Origin: Paraburkholderia oxyphila NBRC 105797
Lineage (GTDB): Bacteria; Pseudomonadota; Gammaproteobacteria; Burkholderiales; Burkholderiaceae
Direction: 5' to 3'
Length of the DNA: 64,000 bases
Assembly: GCF_000685075.1 (NCBI RefSeq)
Contig: NZ_BAYD01000020.1
Coordinates: 60,563 to 124,562 of the forward strand
The stretch's first letter is position 1; each line of letters begins with the position of its first letter. The position numbers and the translations under genes are program-made. Shown in pieces: positions 52,570-62,277 of this stretch. The notes beneath the pieces were generated by a model. The model was not told where the DNA came from, made no database searches, and was given only the letters and a program-made list of their open reading frames with translations.

Positions 52570-53670
52570 TTAGTTGTTCTTGCGATCATGCTGAAACCCC
52601 GTGTGATTCACCTGGGTGCGGCGTCCGCGCGCCGGTCGTCGACGCCTGTGTTTGGCGCGGTTGCCATGCTGCGGTCGATCGTTAACGCTGGCCATTACGG
52701 GCATTTCGCGGTTCCTCGCGACTGTTTTCTCTAAAGGTACGAAGTCACTGGGTAAGTGGATCTTCTCGGGAAACCGGTGGCGGATCTGCCAGCAGTAAAC
52801 GTCGAGAATCATCTTCACGCGTGACGGACCGTGCCCGAGGCGGTCCGATAGTTGGGTCAGTACCTCAACCGGCGGCACGCCGCGATCGAGTGCGGCGTTG
52901 CCAAAATCGACGGCATAGGTAAACCTCAGGCTGTGACTTCCGAGCTCTCTGCGCATCGGCAGTTGGTCAAAGCGAGACTTCAGGCGGGCCTTTGCGCTTT
53001 TGAGGTCATCGTGGCAGCCGGTGATCAGTTCAAAGTCGCGGTCGCGGCAGAACGCCAGCGCTGCGTTGATCGCGTCGAGCGTTTCCTCTACGTGATCCGC
53101 AAGCACTTCGGTACGACGCGGACGCCCGTTTTTCGCGCCGCGTTCGATGGGCAGCCGTCGATTTCCCTGCAGGATCAGGTCTCGCCAGATTTCCAGCGAC
53201 TTGCCGCACATGAGTGCTTCGCGCATGCGAAGTCCCAACCAACGCATCAAGCGAATAACGTGCACGACGCCGTCATCACCGAGCTTTTCTGCCGCGGCAA
53301 GTAGGTCACTGAACTCCTGCGGCGTACGAGCACGGTGCTTGCCATGCCGCTCCCGGCGCTCGAGCTGGAGGGGCCGACTGCGGGTTGAGCAGGACATGTC
53401 CTGGCCAGCCGTGCCCTGGATCACCGAGAGCGACGCTCGATAATTTGCGAGCGTGCCAGGCTTCATCGCCCCGGCGACCAGGAACCAGACAAAAAACTCG
53501 AGCATCCAGTCTTCCGCTTCGTCGACTGCTTCCAGCGTGTGACCGATCCGGGCTGCGAAACGCGAGAACTCGCTCCAGTGCAAGCGACGGTGTTTCTGCG
53601 AGTCCTTGCTTCCGCCTGCTTCGCGGCTTATCTGTGCGGCGTGGTTGACACCTTTTGATCTTCGACCCAT
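52570..53670 (-). CDS. Tyrosine recombinase (integrase family)
   Basis: 366 residues from ATG 53670, which follows GAAAGGAGTTCC. Core-binding domain at about 25-95, catalytic domain after ~115. Catalytic residues in expected order: Arg148 (RWLGLRMREAL), His246 and Arg249 (SHSLRF), His280 (DRLGHGPSRVK) and Tyr292 (MILDVYCW). It lacks nothing essential, so it is probably active. Begins a four-gene minus-strand unit with plasmid-like partners, as in integrative elements. No attachment site could be identified by eye. Confidence 0.82.
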   Translation of the reverse strand: MGRRSKGVNHAAQISREAGGSKDSQKHRRLHWSEFSRFAARIGHTLEAVDEAEDWMLEFFVWFLVAGAMKPGTLANYRASLSVIQGTAGQDMSCSTRSRPLQLERRERHGKHRARTPQEFSDLLAAAEKLGDDGVVHVIRLMRWLGLRMREALMCGKSLEIWRDLILQGNRRLPIERGAKNGRPRRTEVLADHVEETLDAINAALAFCRDRDFELITGCHDDLKSAKARLKSRFDQLPMRRELGSHSLRFTYAVDFGNAALDRGVPPVEVLTQLSDRLGHGPSRVKMILDVYCWQIRHRFPEKIHLPSDFVPLEKTVARNREMPVMASVNDRPQHGNRAKHRRRRPARGRRTQVNHTGFQHDRKNN

Positions 53671-56366
53671 GGAACTCCTTTCCTGTGGCTGGTTATTCCG
53701 CCTGTACCTGACCTCATGCGCGGGCGGAAGCGCGAATGAGGGCACCCTGTTGCCATCGGTTGCGATGGCGACGTGTCCGATGAGGACACGTGGTTGGAAC
53801 GAGCAGGTTTCAACGCGGGTGCGACGTTGATCTGCTGGCATGCGGGACTACAAAGAGACGGGCAGAGGCGGTTTAGCTGAGGGTCCCCGGTTGGCACCGG
53901 TGGAAAGGTCTGCGCGTTTGGAAGAGGGAGCCCGGGGCGGGTTGAACACGGCGCGTCGTGTGGCGGCGCATTCGATGTTCAACCGCATTCGCGTGCATGC
54001 AGCACGTGGGCAGTGGCGGCTCGCGTGAGGGCGAGCACGAGGTGGGCGGATTCTCGGGGAACACGTCACACCGAGATCGCGCTTGATGGAGGGTGAAAGG
54101 ATTGATGTGCGCCAGAGCGGCGTGTCGCAGACCGAAACGATCGATGAGCTCGACCGTTTCAAGACGCAAAGGAAGCCTGCTACCGTCCGCAGGCGGGCAA
54201 CCGAGGCATGCGGAGGATCTCGGCTACGCCGGGAAGCAACTCACGCCTCGGGAAATGCCCTTTGCATTTGGAAGGGTAGCGCGTGCGGTACTCGCGCGAA
54301 GAAGTGCATTGCGCGCGAAATGACGCGCGACCTTTCGGGGAGAGCTTGGCTTTCCAGAGAGCAAAAAGCGATCGGCGACTGGTTAGTTGCCCATCAACAC
54401 AGGGCTGCTGAACCTGTAGTCCAGCCCGAAGCCTGGAAAGCCTTCTTCCAGGTGGCCCAAATCCGTTGCCCGCGTCTTGCGACAAGAGCCATTTCGATGG
54501 ATTTTCAGCGCCGCCCGCGTGTAGCTTGTCGGTGCCGACGTAAGAACGACAAAGTGCGGGTAAATAGCACGTTGGCGTCGGATCCGCGCTCGCTGCGAGC
54601 GCAAGCAGGGGAACGCGCAGATTAAGCCGCGTGTTGTTCGTGGTGTGTGCTGCGGGTGGCAGCCAAGGAGATGTTTTCGCCAGACGGACTACGGGAGCCG
54701 TGCCCGAGGCGTTCGATCGATGCGTCAGAGACGCGACAACAGCTGCTACGTTAGCACAGTGTTTTGCGGTTGCAAATCAAATCACGCATCCACGTATCGG
54801 CCCCGGGAAAGCGACCTAAAAACATGCGTCTTTTCACATGCTGAATCGGCTGGGGTGCGCAACCGTTCGAATTTGATCCGGCGGTATTGCACCGCAGGCA
54901 AGTGGCGCAGAAACGTTCGCTCCTGAAACATGGACGTTACATTCACCAATAGCAATGGCCAATAGCAGATAGTCTTCCTGCGATGGGGGTACATTTAATG
55001 CAGCGTGCCGCCCGCGGACCAGGGCGGCGATGGGCGTGTACGTCTGGAGGCGGATGTGGACCAATCTTGGGTATGGCTGTCGGGATGATCATGCGCGTGA
55101 TCGCGGCAGTGGGCTTTGCCGCTCACTATCGACGTGAACGGCGCCGGGCAGATCTTCTGCGTAACCTTGATCACCATGAGTGGTGCCGATGGACCCAATC
55201 GCGACGTTAGCTATCTTCGCAAGCCGTTGCCAGCGTCGATGTGCTTCTCGCTCTTCCGTGAGCTCTCTGCATCACAAGACGATTCCAACGGGTACGCTGG
55301 GTTTGGGGCGGGGACCACGTTCCGAGATGCTGCCAGCTGTCGGGGTCCAACTGCACTGGCCTTCATTGCGACCGCGGTGGCAGGGACGTTGCACAGCAAC
55401 ATCAGCAGTTGCGCACGCGTGGCCTTCTTGCGCCACACCCGGCGAATGTCATTCCCGATGACTGGCACCAGAACGCTGACTAGACGCAGTCCCCCAGTAC
55501 CAAATGGTTCGCTGCCGGGCATGAGTTCTCCGTCTTCGTGCGGCCGTGCCACTCCTCGCTGAAACAACCACGAGCCCATCGTATCGTCGCTGATGTTGGT
55601 CGCGTGCACTGGCGAAACTTGCTGGCAACCCCAAGATATAAACGTATTAAAATTACAAATAGATTTTGATTTGACATGAAGATACGAAGGTTGTGAGCTA
55701 TTTCTATGATTAATACTTTTGCAGCATATCAGTCGTTAGCTATCCTATTTTAATGTCTTAAGAATTGCAGCGGGATCGCTAAGCACGGGGAAATCTAAAC
55801 CTCGAGACCTTTGTAGCAAGATCTTTCCTTGTGTGCGGTATCGCACATAGAGAACCCACATGGTGCGTAGAATGAAAAGGAAAAGGGAAATCTGGCAGAT
55901 TTTTAGGCATCCATATAAATAATATATAACGCCATCCTAAACATAAGATTCTGCTTGAAGTGTTTGCGTAAATGTCGAGATGTTGACGCAATAAAAAGCT
56001 CCTTGACATTAATTGCCGATGGGTTACTGTCACTTGTAATGCGAATAAAAGTTTCGTGCGCAACGGCTTGTTATCAGCGTTGAGCGAAGTTGAGGGGATT
56101 AATATGATCCGCTTTCTCCATTTTGCTGCCCTACGGCCAGCGCGCTCCCCCCGAAGCCGAACCAACTGGGCATGCCCAACTTCCAGTTAGCCGCGCCGCA
56201 CCATTAATTTGGTGGGATAGCTGTTTTCGGTTGAAAAAATTTCGATCTGATTTAGACGGTAAGTTTAATGATTATTAATCTTAGCATTGCTAATAACATT
56301 ATGGGCAGCCTGTTGGCGTGCAGTTCTGCTCATATTCCACGTTCACACGCCAATTTGGAGTTAGCC
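53671..56366. other. Long gene-poor region, AT-rich in its right third
   Basis: 2.7 kb with no gene I can support. 53671-55600 is GC-rich and has overlapping short frames on both strands without ribosome sites or motifs. From about 55630 to 56366 it becomes strikingly AT-rich against the rest of the window (runs such as ATTAAAATTACAAATAGATTTTG near 55645 and TGATTATTAATC near 56267). Such AT-rich blocks often are horizontally acquired or bound by H-NS/MvaT-like silencers; here it precedes the secreted-protein cluster. Confidence 0.55.
53771..53791. promoter_or_regulatory. Inverted repeat upstream of the recombinase gene
   Basis: ACGTGTCC-GATGA-GGACACGT, two perfect 8-base arms with a 5-base loop, 101 bases before the recombinase start. 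Candidate operator or recombination half-sites. Confidence 0.45.
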
Positions 56367-56690
56367 ATGAAGAAGCTTCTCATTGCAGTGGCAGTTCTGG
56401 CAATGTCGGGTGCATCTTTCGCTGGCACGTCCACCAGCTCGTCGAGCGGCGGTGGCTCGCAAACGAGCGCCAGCGTTAATGGGTGGGGTGCTCAAGCTGC
56501 GGTCGCAGGTGGTGTGCAAAGTGCGAATGCGGTTGCCGTTGAAGGTGGCAACCGCTACGTGAACGGCTCGTACACCGCCACGAACTCCAGCAACCTGGAA
56601 GGTGCGGCCGCGTTCGGTGTCGGTCATGGCAAGTCGAGTGCTTCGTCGAGCGGCGGCTCGGGCTCAAGCGCAAACGCTTCGTCGCACTGA
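56367..56690 (+). CDS. Small secreted Gly/Ser/Ala-rich protein
   Basis: 107 residues from ATG 56367 with GGAG upstream. Clear Sec signal peptide MKKLLIAVAVLAMSGASFA with cleavage after AxA. The mature part is low-complexity: Ser/Gly runs, VNGWGAQAAVAGGVQSANAVAVEGGNRYV, and a final Ser/Gly tail. No catalytic domain. First of three small exported proteins in a row, probably co-regulated; an extracellular-matrix or adhesin-like role is only an inference. Confidence 0.75.
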   Translation: MKKLLIAVAVLAMSGASFAGTSTSSSSGGGSQTSASVNGWGAQAAVAGGVQSANAVAVEGGNRYVNGSYTATNSSNLEGAAAFGVGHGKSSASSSGGSGSSANASSH

Positions 56691-56776
56691 GCTGCGCGCA
56701 GCTTGTCAAGTGCTGGGGCCGAGTCTGAAATCCTGATGCAGACTCGGCTTTTCGTACAAATTAAGGAATCCATATC

Positions 56777-57361
56777 ATGAAAATGAAAGTGATCCTTGCT
56801 GCGGTGATGACTCTTGCTTCGGCAGTCGCCATCGCGGGGCAACCGGCGACTACCAGTCAGACACAGTCTACGGCGAGCGGTACGACCGGCTCGGTCTTGA
56901 TCGGTTCGGGTGGCTATTCCAGTTCTTCGACCAATGTTGCGGCGACCAACTCCACGAGCAACTCGACGGCCGGCGGCAGCAACTCGACAGCCGGCGCGGC
57001 GCACTACTCCAACTCGAGCACGAGCGGCAGCGGGCTGGGCGGTTCGTATGCCGCGGGTGGAGCGATCGGCGTTTCGCAAGGTACGTCGTCGTCACCGGGA
57101 ACGTCGACAACGACCACCGCGCTCTCCGGCGGGGTTACGTCGTCGATTACGCTGGGCGGAACGCACTACACGGCAACCTCGGGCACCGACGCGGGTGCAG
57201 CGGGTGCTGGAGCGACCGCAACCAGCGGAAAAAATGGCTCGACAACCAGCACGACTTCGGGTCAGGGAAATACCTCGACTGCCGGCAGCACCGGAAGCGC
57301 GGGGCAATCCTCGGCAGCAGGCGGAAGCCAAAGCTCGGGAACCGCGAATTCTGGCAGTTAA
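56777..57361 (+). CDS. Secreted Thr/Ser/Gly-rich low-complexity protein
   Basis: 194 residues; AAGGAATCC before ATG 56777. Signal peptide MKMKVILAAVMTLASAVAIA, then a mature chain that is largely Ser, Thr, Gly, Ala and Asn with no cysteine. It contains one strand-like segment (GVTSSITLGGTHYTATSG). Resembles the preceding protein in composition and spacing. No family recognised. Confidence 0.75.
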   Translation: MKMKVILAAVMTLASAVAIAGQPATTSQTQSTASGTTGSVLIGSGGYSSSSTNVAATNSTSNSTAGGSNSTAGAAHYSNSSTSGSGLGGSYAAGGAIGVSQGTSSSPGTSTTTTALSGGVTSSITLGGTHYTATSGTDAGAAGAGATATSGKNGSTTSTTSGQGNTSTAGSTGSAGQSSAAGGSQSSGTANSGS

Positions 57362-57433
57362 TGGTTGCCACGTGGTATGGGCCAGCGCCCCATGCTGGTC
57401 CCTGATTCAACCGTTCTATTACCGGGAGTTGGC

Positions 57434-57703
57434 ATGAAGCATACGTTGATTGCCGTTGCTCTTGCGCTCGCATCGTCAACGGCTTTAGCCCAGGCTGCGC
57501 CCGCAGCAAATAGCGAGCAGTCGAATGTGCAGCCATCAAACGGTCAGTATCCAACCGAGACAACCGGACCGTCGCACAAATCGATGCCTTCGGGCAACCT
57601 CTCCGGCGGTGGGAAAGGTCAGCCTGTCAATGGCGACAAGGTCGACTCCTGGTCGCTTCTGGGGCAGGGTTGGAAGCAGTTTGCCAACGGGGGGAAACAG
57701 TAG
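57434..57703 (+). CDS. Small secreted protein, unknown
   Basis: 89 residues from ATG 57434 (GGGAGTT upstream). Signal peptide MKHTLIAVALALASSTALAQA. Mature part polar and Gly-rich, ending DSWSLLGQGWKQFANGGKQ. Third in the row of exported small proteins on this strand. Function unknown. Confidence 0.7.
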   Translation: MKHTLIAVALALASSTALAQAAPAANSEQSNVQPSNGQYPTETTGPSHKSMPSGNLSGGGKGQPVNGDKVDSWSLLGQGWKQFANGGKQ

Positions 57704-57797
57704 TCGTCACCCACAAGAAACCGACGGCCATACGGTTGTTAGCGTCGTTCAACGATTCCTGATCCGGAGAGACAAGGAGCACGTCAACTATTTCAGC

Positions 57798-58046
57798 ATG
57801 CAAACGCTGAGGACCACGCCCTCTATCGAGGCCCCCGGTCTGGCGTCACGCTGTCGGATACGTGTCTGGGGGCTGTGGCAGACACAGGTAGTGGCCCAAT
57901 CTGTCGCCCAACCGGCTCCCGCTCAAGGTAGTCAAGCATCAATCTCAGCCATCGAAGTGACACAGGCAACAGCGCCGCAGGAGAGCAACAACGTGCAATC
58001 GGCGCGGGTTGACAGCGTCACGGCAAAGCTGAGGGAACTGAAGTAA
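57798..58046 (+). pseudogene. Decayed copy of the Ala/Gln/Pro repeat gene (C-terminal part)
   Basis: The frame holds AQSVAQPAPAQGSQ and ends ESNNVQSARVDSVTAKLRELK, which parallels the end SDSNNVQAMSVESVAAKVNQLK of the gene at 63195-64000. The repeat part and the signal region are missing. Followed by a decayed copy of the second gene of that pair, in the same order. Confidence 0.55.
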
Positions 58047-58104
58047 TGCAGGCTCGTTATAGCGGGAGGTTAAGCTTCAAGGTACCGTTCCTCCTGCTTT
58101 CAAA

Positions 58105-58142
58105 GGGGCTTGGAGATCCCCGAATCCAGGTCCCCGTTTTTT
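58105..58142 (+). terminator. Rho-independent-type terminator after the decayed repeat gene
   Basis: GGGGCTTGGA and TCCAGGTCCCC form an imperfect GC-rich stem followed by GTTTTTT. Its place and wording mirror the terminator at 63096-63136 after the intact copy. Confidence 0.6.
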
Positions 58143-58178
58143 GCGAAGTGCCAAGCCTGCCAATGCGGTCGGTATGCG

Positions 58179-58380
58179 ATGAAACTAGTTCCTTCTCTTT
58201 GGTTCGCGTCGCTGGCACCAGCCTCCGGTCAGACGGGCTCTATCCCTAATGCGGTTGCAGGCGTTGTACTGCTGCAGCGACAAGAGCCGCAAGTCCATCC
58301 CCTGTGATGATCACTTGTATGCCGATCATTGTGCAAGTTGCGATGCATGGTTACAAATACGTCGAGCCCGAAAGCGGGTA
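58179..58380 (+). pseudogene. Decayed copy of the secreted protein gene at 62504-63058
   Basis: ATG 58179 reads MKLVPSLWFASLAPASGQTGS and continues IPNAVAGVVLLQRQEPQV, matching MKLAPLVLLAALSPAFGQTVSTPAAIAGAALQQWQEPQV of the intact gene. A stop at 58305-58307 ends it after 42 residues, while homologous sequence (TCMPIIVQVAMHGYKYVEPESG) carries on to about 58380 past the stop. So it is a truncated, inactive duplicate. Confidence 0.7.
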
Positions 58381-58532
58381 GCCGGCTCCTGTTGAAAAAT
58401 CTGCAGTCCAGATGAAATTATAAAATCTTGAGCAGATTAACAGAAGGTTCCAATGAAAGTATGAACTGCCCGACGCGCCGGGCCGGCTCCCGGGGCATTC
58501 GGGGGCACAGGACTCGAGTGCGGTGCCGGGGC

Positions 58533-59372
58533 TCACGTCCCCCGCGCAAACAACGCGCGTTTCACCTTCTGCAATGCGCCGTAGGGCGTCACGAAATGAA
58601 GCAGGCTTTTCGCGATCCCCGCCCAGTCGCGCCAGTTCAGCACGTTCAGATACCGCGCCTGCAAACGCAGCGTGGAGGCGATCTGCCGCCGCCGCTTCGT
58701 CGCGCTGATGCCGCCTTCATTGAGCTCGTAATAGAGCCCGAGTTCGGGCAGGTTTGCGCAGTCGTAGCGTTCCATCAGCCGCAAGAAAAGGTCGAGGTCC
58801 TCGGCGGCCGGATACTGCACGCGATAGTTGCCCACCGCGAGCACCGCATCGATTCTCAGCATCACCGAAGGATGCACGAGCGGCGAGCGCAGCATGCGCG
58901 TGCGGCGCAGCGTGCGCGCGTCGGCGGCGGGGCGCAGCATGAATAGCGGCGCACCGGCGCGGTTCACCACCTGCGTCCACGTGCCGAGCGCGGAAAGTTT
59001 CGGCTCGGCTTCCATGCGCGCACGCTGCTTCGTGAGGCGCTGCGGCGCGGCGAGGTCGCCGGAATCGATGCGCGCCGCATAGCGAAAGCCGCGCGCCGCG
59101 AGCGCTTCTACACCGGCCTTAAGCGCGCGCTCGATCCCGCCGTTCTGCGCCATGCGCAGCACCTCGATCTGCATGCCTGCCACGCTCGGCGCAACAATCG
59201 GCGGCGTGCTGCCATCGTCGACGACGAGCGCATACACCGGCGCATGTTCCACGAACGAGGCGAGCGTGCGCTCGACATCGGCCTGACCGTTGAAGGCGGG
59301 CATCAGCACGGCCACGTCGGCGAGTGCGCCGACGCGAGCGTTCGGGAGCGCAGCAGCGGGGGAGTTCGTCAT
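58533..59372 (-). CDS. Glycosyltransferase family 2
   Basis: 279 residues from ATG 59372, overlapping the flippase stop (ATGA). GT-A fold: VAVLMPAFNGQADVERTLASFVEH, VVDDGSTPP, AARIDSGDLAAPQRLTKQRARM (the D-x-D-type site is SGD), then LRSPLVHPSVMLRIDAVLAVGNYRVQYPAAEDLDLFLRLME. No TM helix. Likely transfers a sugar of the polymer flipped by the neighbouring transporter. Last gene of this pair. Confidence 0.88.
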   Translation of the reverse strand: MTNSPAAALPNARVGALADVAVLMPAFNGQADVERTLASFVEHAPVYALVVDDGSTPPIVAPSVAGMQIEVLRMAQNGGIERALKAGVEALAARGFRYAARIDSGDLAAPQRLTKQRARMEAEPKLSALGTWTQVVNRAGAPLFMLRPAADARTLRRTRMLRSPLVHPSVMLRIDAVLAVGNYRVQYPAAEDLDLFLRLMERYDCANLPELGLYYELNEGGISATKRRRQIASTLRLQARYLNVLNWRDWAGIAKSLLHFVTPYGALQKVKRALFARGT

Positions 59373-60631
59373 GGAGCCAACTTGAAGCGGATGTAATAGA
59401 AGTTCACGCAGGCCGCGGCGACATAGCCGCCCGCAAGCCCGACGAGCGCGCCGTAGGCGCCAAGCCGCGGGATCGCCACGAGGTTCACGGCGAACGCCAC
59501 CGCGAGCGCGAGCAGCCATTTGGCGAGCAAAACGAACTTCGCCTGATATTTGAGCACGACGAGGTTGCCGATCGCCTCGATGCCCGCAGGCAGCGAGAGC
59601 CACACGGCCCAGCGGAAGATGCCGATCGCCTCCGCATAGTCCGGCCCGAACACGTGGCCGATGATGAACCCCGCGAGCGCGTCGAGCACGAGTGCGCCCG
59701 CCACCATCAGCGCGGCCGTCATCGCGAAGAGGCGCACGAGGTTGCGGCGCAGCTGGGCGGCCTGCTGCACGCGATAGACGAAGGCGGGCGCAATCGTCTG
59801 CGAGAGCATGAGCGCGAGCGTGATCCAGTTTTCGTTGAGCTGCTGCGCGGCGGAGTAGCGGCCGAGGTCGGCGAACGAGATCGTGCGCTCGAGCATGAGC
59901 CGGTCGAGCTTGAGGAACAGGTACATGCAGATGAGCCCGAGCCAGAACACGGTGCCCGCCGTCGCGAAATGCTTGAAGAGCGCGCGGTCCACGTGCCAGC
60001 CGAGCTTGCCGCCGTGCTGACGCCGGAAATAGAGCACGAGCGCCGCGCCAATGGCCGCTGATTCGAGCGCCCAGAGCCAGCCGAAGCTGGCGGGCGCGAA
60101 GGCCGCGCGCGCGAGCAGGAACACGAGCAATGCCTTGACCACAGCCGTGCTCATGCTCGCGAGCAACTGCGGCTTGCTGTACGTCATGCTCTGCAGCCAG
60201 GCGTTGATCACGCCGACGAACGGCTCGCGAAACAGCATCGTGACGGCGAGCCCGGCGAGCATCGCGCCCACGAGCGGATCGGTCGCGCCCATCGCAATCC
60301 CGCCCCAGGTGATGAGGAGCGCCGCCGCCGAGACACCGATGCGCAACGCAAAGGCGCTACCGAGCACGGTGCCCAGTTCCTCGCGCGGTTTGTTCACAAT
60401 CGTCGGCACGAGGATTTCGGCGCCGCAGACCCAGGTGATGGGGGCGAGCACGAGCAGCAGCGTGTTGGCATATTGCCACTTGCCGAACACATCGGGCCCG
60501 AAATAGCGCGCGAGCACACCGCTGATGACGATGGCCACGGCGATCTGCGTGACGCGCTCGAGGCCGAGCCACACGATGTTTGCGAAGGCGCGCTTGACGT
60601 CGGGATTCGCGTAGCGTTTGAGGCTCAGCAT
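59369..60631 (-). CDS. Polysaccharide flippase, MATE/Wzx-like
   Basis: 420 residues from ATG 60631 with AAGGGG upstream; an in-frame ATG at 60679 is the alternative. About 12-14 hydrophobic helices, beginning AFANIVWLGLERVTQIAVAIVISGVLARYFGPDVFGKWQYANTLL, the usual Wzx/PST-family opening, and ending AYGALVGLAGGYVAAACVNFYYI. It should move undecaprenyl-linked units across the inner membrane. Its presence means a Wzx-type path in addition to the ABC-type capsule path. Divergent from manB. Confidence 0.88.
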   Translation of the reverse strand: MLSLKRYANPDVKRAFANIVWLGLERVTQIAVAIVISGVLARYFGPDVFGKWQYANTLLLVLAPITWVCGAEILVPTIVNKPREELGTVLGSAFALRIGVSAAALLITWGGIAMGATDPLVGAMLAGLAVTMLFREPFVGVINAWLQSMTYSKPQLLASMSTAVVKALLVFLLARAAFAPASFGWLWALESAAIGAALVLYFRRQHGGKLGWHVDRALFKHFATAGTVFWLGLICMYLFLKLDRLMLERTISFADLGRYSAAQQLNENWITLALMLSQTIAPAFVYRVQQAAQLRRNLVRLFAMTAALMVAGALVLDALAGFIIGHVFGPDYAEAIGIFRWAVWLSLPAGIEAIGNLVVLKYQAKFVLLAKWLLALAVAFAVNLVAIPRLGAYGALVGLAGGYVAAACVNFYYIRFKLAP

Positions 60632-60882
60632 CGCGGGAGCGCCCCTTCTATGCAATGGGCATGCCGCGTGCTCAGGCATGGGGCAGGGTCCGGGTCCGGC
60701 CTGGATTTTGTCGTCTGAAGGAAACGGCGAGGCATTAAAATAGGTGCATAACCAACGGCTGACGCCGAAAAACGGCAATTATAGTTGTAACGATTCCGAC
60801 TTTTCGTAACGATTGGGCCCGCCGGGCAGGCAAATCATGTTACGAATACACCCCGACTTTCCTTCGCACTGTGAGCCTCACC
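60632..60882. promoter_or_regulatory. Divergent region between the flippase and manB
   Basis: 251 bases with opposite-facing genes, locally AT-richer at about 60725-60810. Promoters for both directions are expected here; no confident -10/-35 pair was picked by eye. Confidence 0.4.
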
Positions 60883-62277
60883 ATGATTTCTCAATCGATT
60901 TTCAAGGCCTATGACATTCGCGGCGTTATCGGCAAGACGCTCGATACCGATACCGCACGCGCCATCGGCCGGGCATTCGGCAGCGAAGTGCGTGCGCAGG
61001 GCGGCGATGCGGTGGTGATCGCGCGCGACGGCCGCCTTTCGGGTCCCGATCTCTCGGCGGCGCTGGCCGACGGCCTGCGCGCCGCGGGCGTGGACGTCGT
61101 CAATGTGGGCATGGTGCCCACGCCGGTCGGCTATTTCGCAGCCAGCGTGCCGCTCAAGCTCGCCTCGGGCGAGCGCAGCATCGACTCGTGCATCGTGGTC
61201 ACGGGCAGCCACAATCCGCCCGACTACAACGGCTTCAAGATGGTCCTGCGCAGCAAGGCCATCTACGGCGACCAGATCCAGGCGCTCTATCAGCGCATCG
61301 TCGACAATCGTTTCGAATCGGGCTCGGGCAGCTATGCCGACTACGACATCGCCGATGAATACATCGCGCGCATCGTGGGCGACGTGAAGCTCGCGCGCCC
61401 GCTGAAGATCGTCGTGGATACCGGCAACGGCGTGGCGGGCGCACTGGCGCCGCGCCTGTTCAAGGCGCTCGGCTGCGAGCTGGTCGAACTCTTCACCGAG
61501 GTGGACGGCACCTTCCCGAACCACCATCCGGATCCGGCGCACCCCGAGAATCTGCAGGACGTGATTCGCGCGCTCAAGGAAACCGACGCCGAAGTGGGCT
61601 TTGCGTTCGACGGCGATGGCGACCGCCTGGGCGTGGTCACGAAGGACGGCGAGATCATCTATCCGGATCGCCAGCTCATGCTGTTCGCCGAGGAAGTGCT
61701 CTCGCGCAATCCGGGCAAGCAGATCATCTACGACGTGAAGTGCACGCGCAATCTGGCGAAGTGGGTGAAGGAAAAGGGCGGCGAGCCGCTCATGTGGAAG
61801 ACGGGCCACTCGCTCGTGAAGGCGAAGCTGCGCGAGACAGGCGCGCCGCTGGCGGGCGAAATGAGCGGCCACGTGTTCTTCAAGGACCGCTGGTACGGTT
61901 TCGACGACGGCCTGTACACGGGCGCCCGCCTGCTCGAGATCCTCGCGCGCGTGGCCGACCCGAGCGAGCTGCTCAACGGCCTGCCGAACTCGCACGCCAC
62001 GCCCGAGCTGCAATTGAAGCTCGAAGAAGGCGAAAACTTCGCGCTGATCGCGAAGCTCCAGCAGAACGCGAAGTTCACGGGCGCCGACGACGTCGTCACG
62101 ATCGACGGCCTGCGCGTGGAGTATCCGGACGGCTTCGGGCTCGCGCGCTCGTCGAATACGACGCCGGTGGTCGTGATGCGCTTCGAGGCTGATAACGACG
62201 CGGCACTCGCGCGCATCCAGGCCGACTTCAAGCGCGTGATCCTCGCCGAAAAGCCGGATGCAAAGCTGCCATTCTGA
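60883..62277 (+). CDS. manB: Phosphomannomutase/phosphoglucomutase
   Basis: 464 residues from ATG 60883 (an in-frame GTG lies at 60871). Alpha-D-phosphohexomutase: phosphoserine loop VVTGSHNPPDYNGFKM with Ser109, metal site FDGDGDRLGVV near 242, sugar-binding GEMSGHVFFKDRWYGFDD, and the C-terminal phosphate loop RVEYPDGFGLARSSNTTPVVVMRFEA. It makes mannose-1-P (and can make glucose-1-P) for ManC and other sugar nucleotide routes. It works with manC at the left end of the window. Confidence 0.95.
   Translation: MISQSIFKAYDIRGVIGKTLDTDTARAIGRAFGSEVRAQGGDAVVIARDGRLSGPDLSAALADGLRAAGVDVVNVGMVPTPVGYFAASVPLKLASGERSIDSCIVVTGSHNPPDYNGFKMVLRSKAIYGDQIQALYQRIVDNRFESGSGSYADYDIADEYIARIVGDVKLARPLKIVVDTGNGVAGALAPRLFKALGCELVELFTEVDGTFPNHHPDPAHPENLQDVIRALKETDAEVGFAFDGDGDRLGVVTKDGEIIYPDRQLMLFAEEVLSRNPGKQIIYDVKCTRNLAKWVKEKGGEPLMWKTGHSLVKAKLRETGAPLAGEMSGHVFFKDRWYGFDDGLYTGARLLEILARVADPSELLNGLPNSHATPELQLKLEEGENFALIAKLQQNAKFTGADDVVTIDGLRVEYPDGFGLARSSNTTPVVVMRFEADNDAALARIQADFKRVILAEKPDAKLPF

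Noticed and set aside
53873..54625. Overlapping frames on both strands in the gene-poor stretch (for example 54083-54625 plus)
   Set aside because: Arg/Cys-rich composition, no ribosome site, no recognisable motif and mutual overlap.
55211..55609. 132-codon minus-strand frame
   Set aside because: Some coding-like segments, but equal-length plus-strand frames overlap it and no start signal or family was found; left as unannotated.
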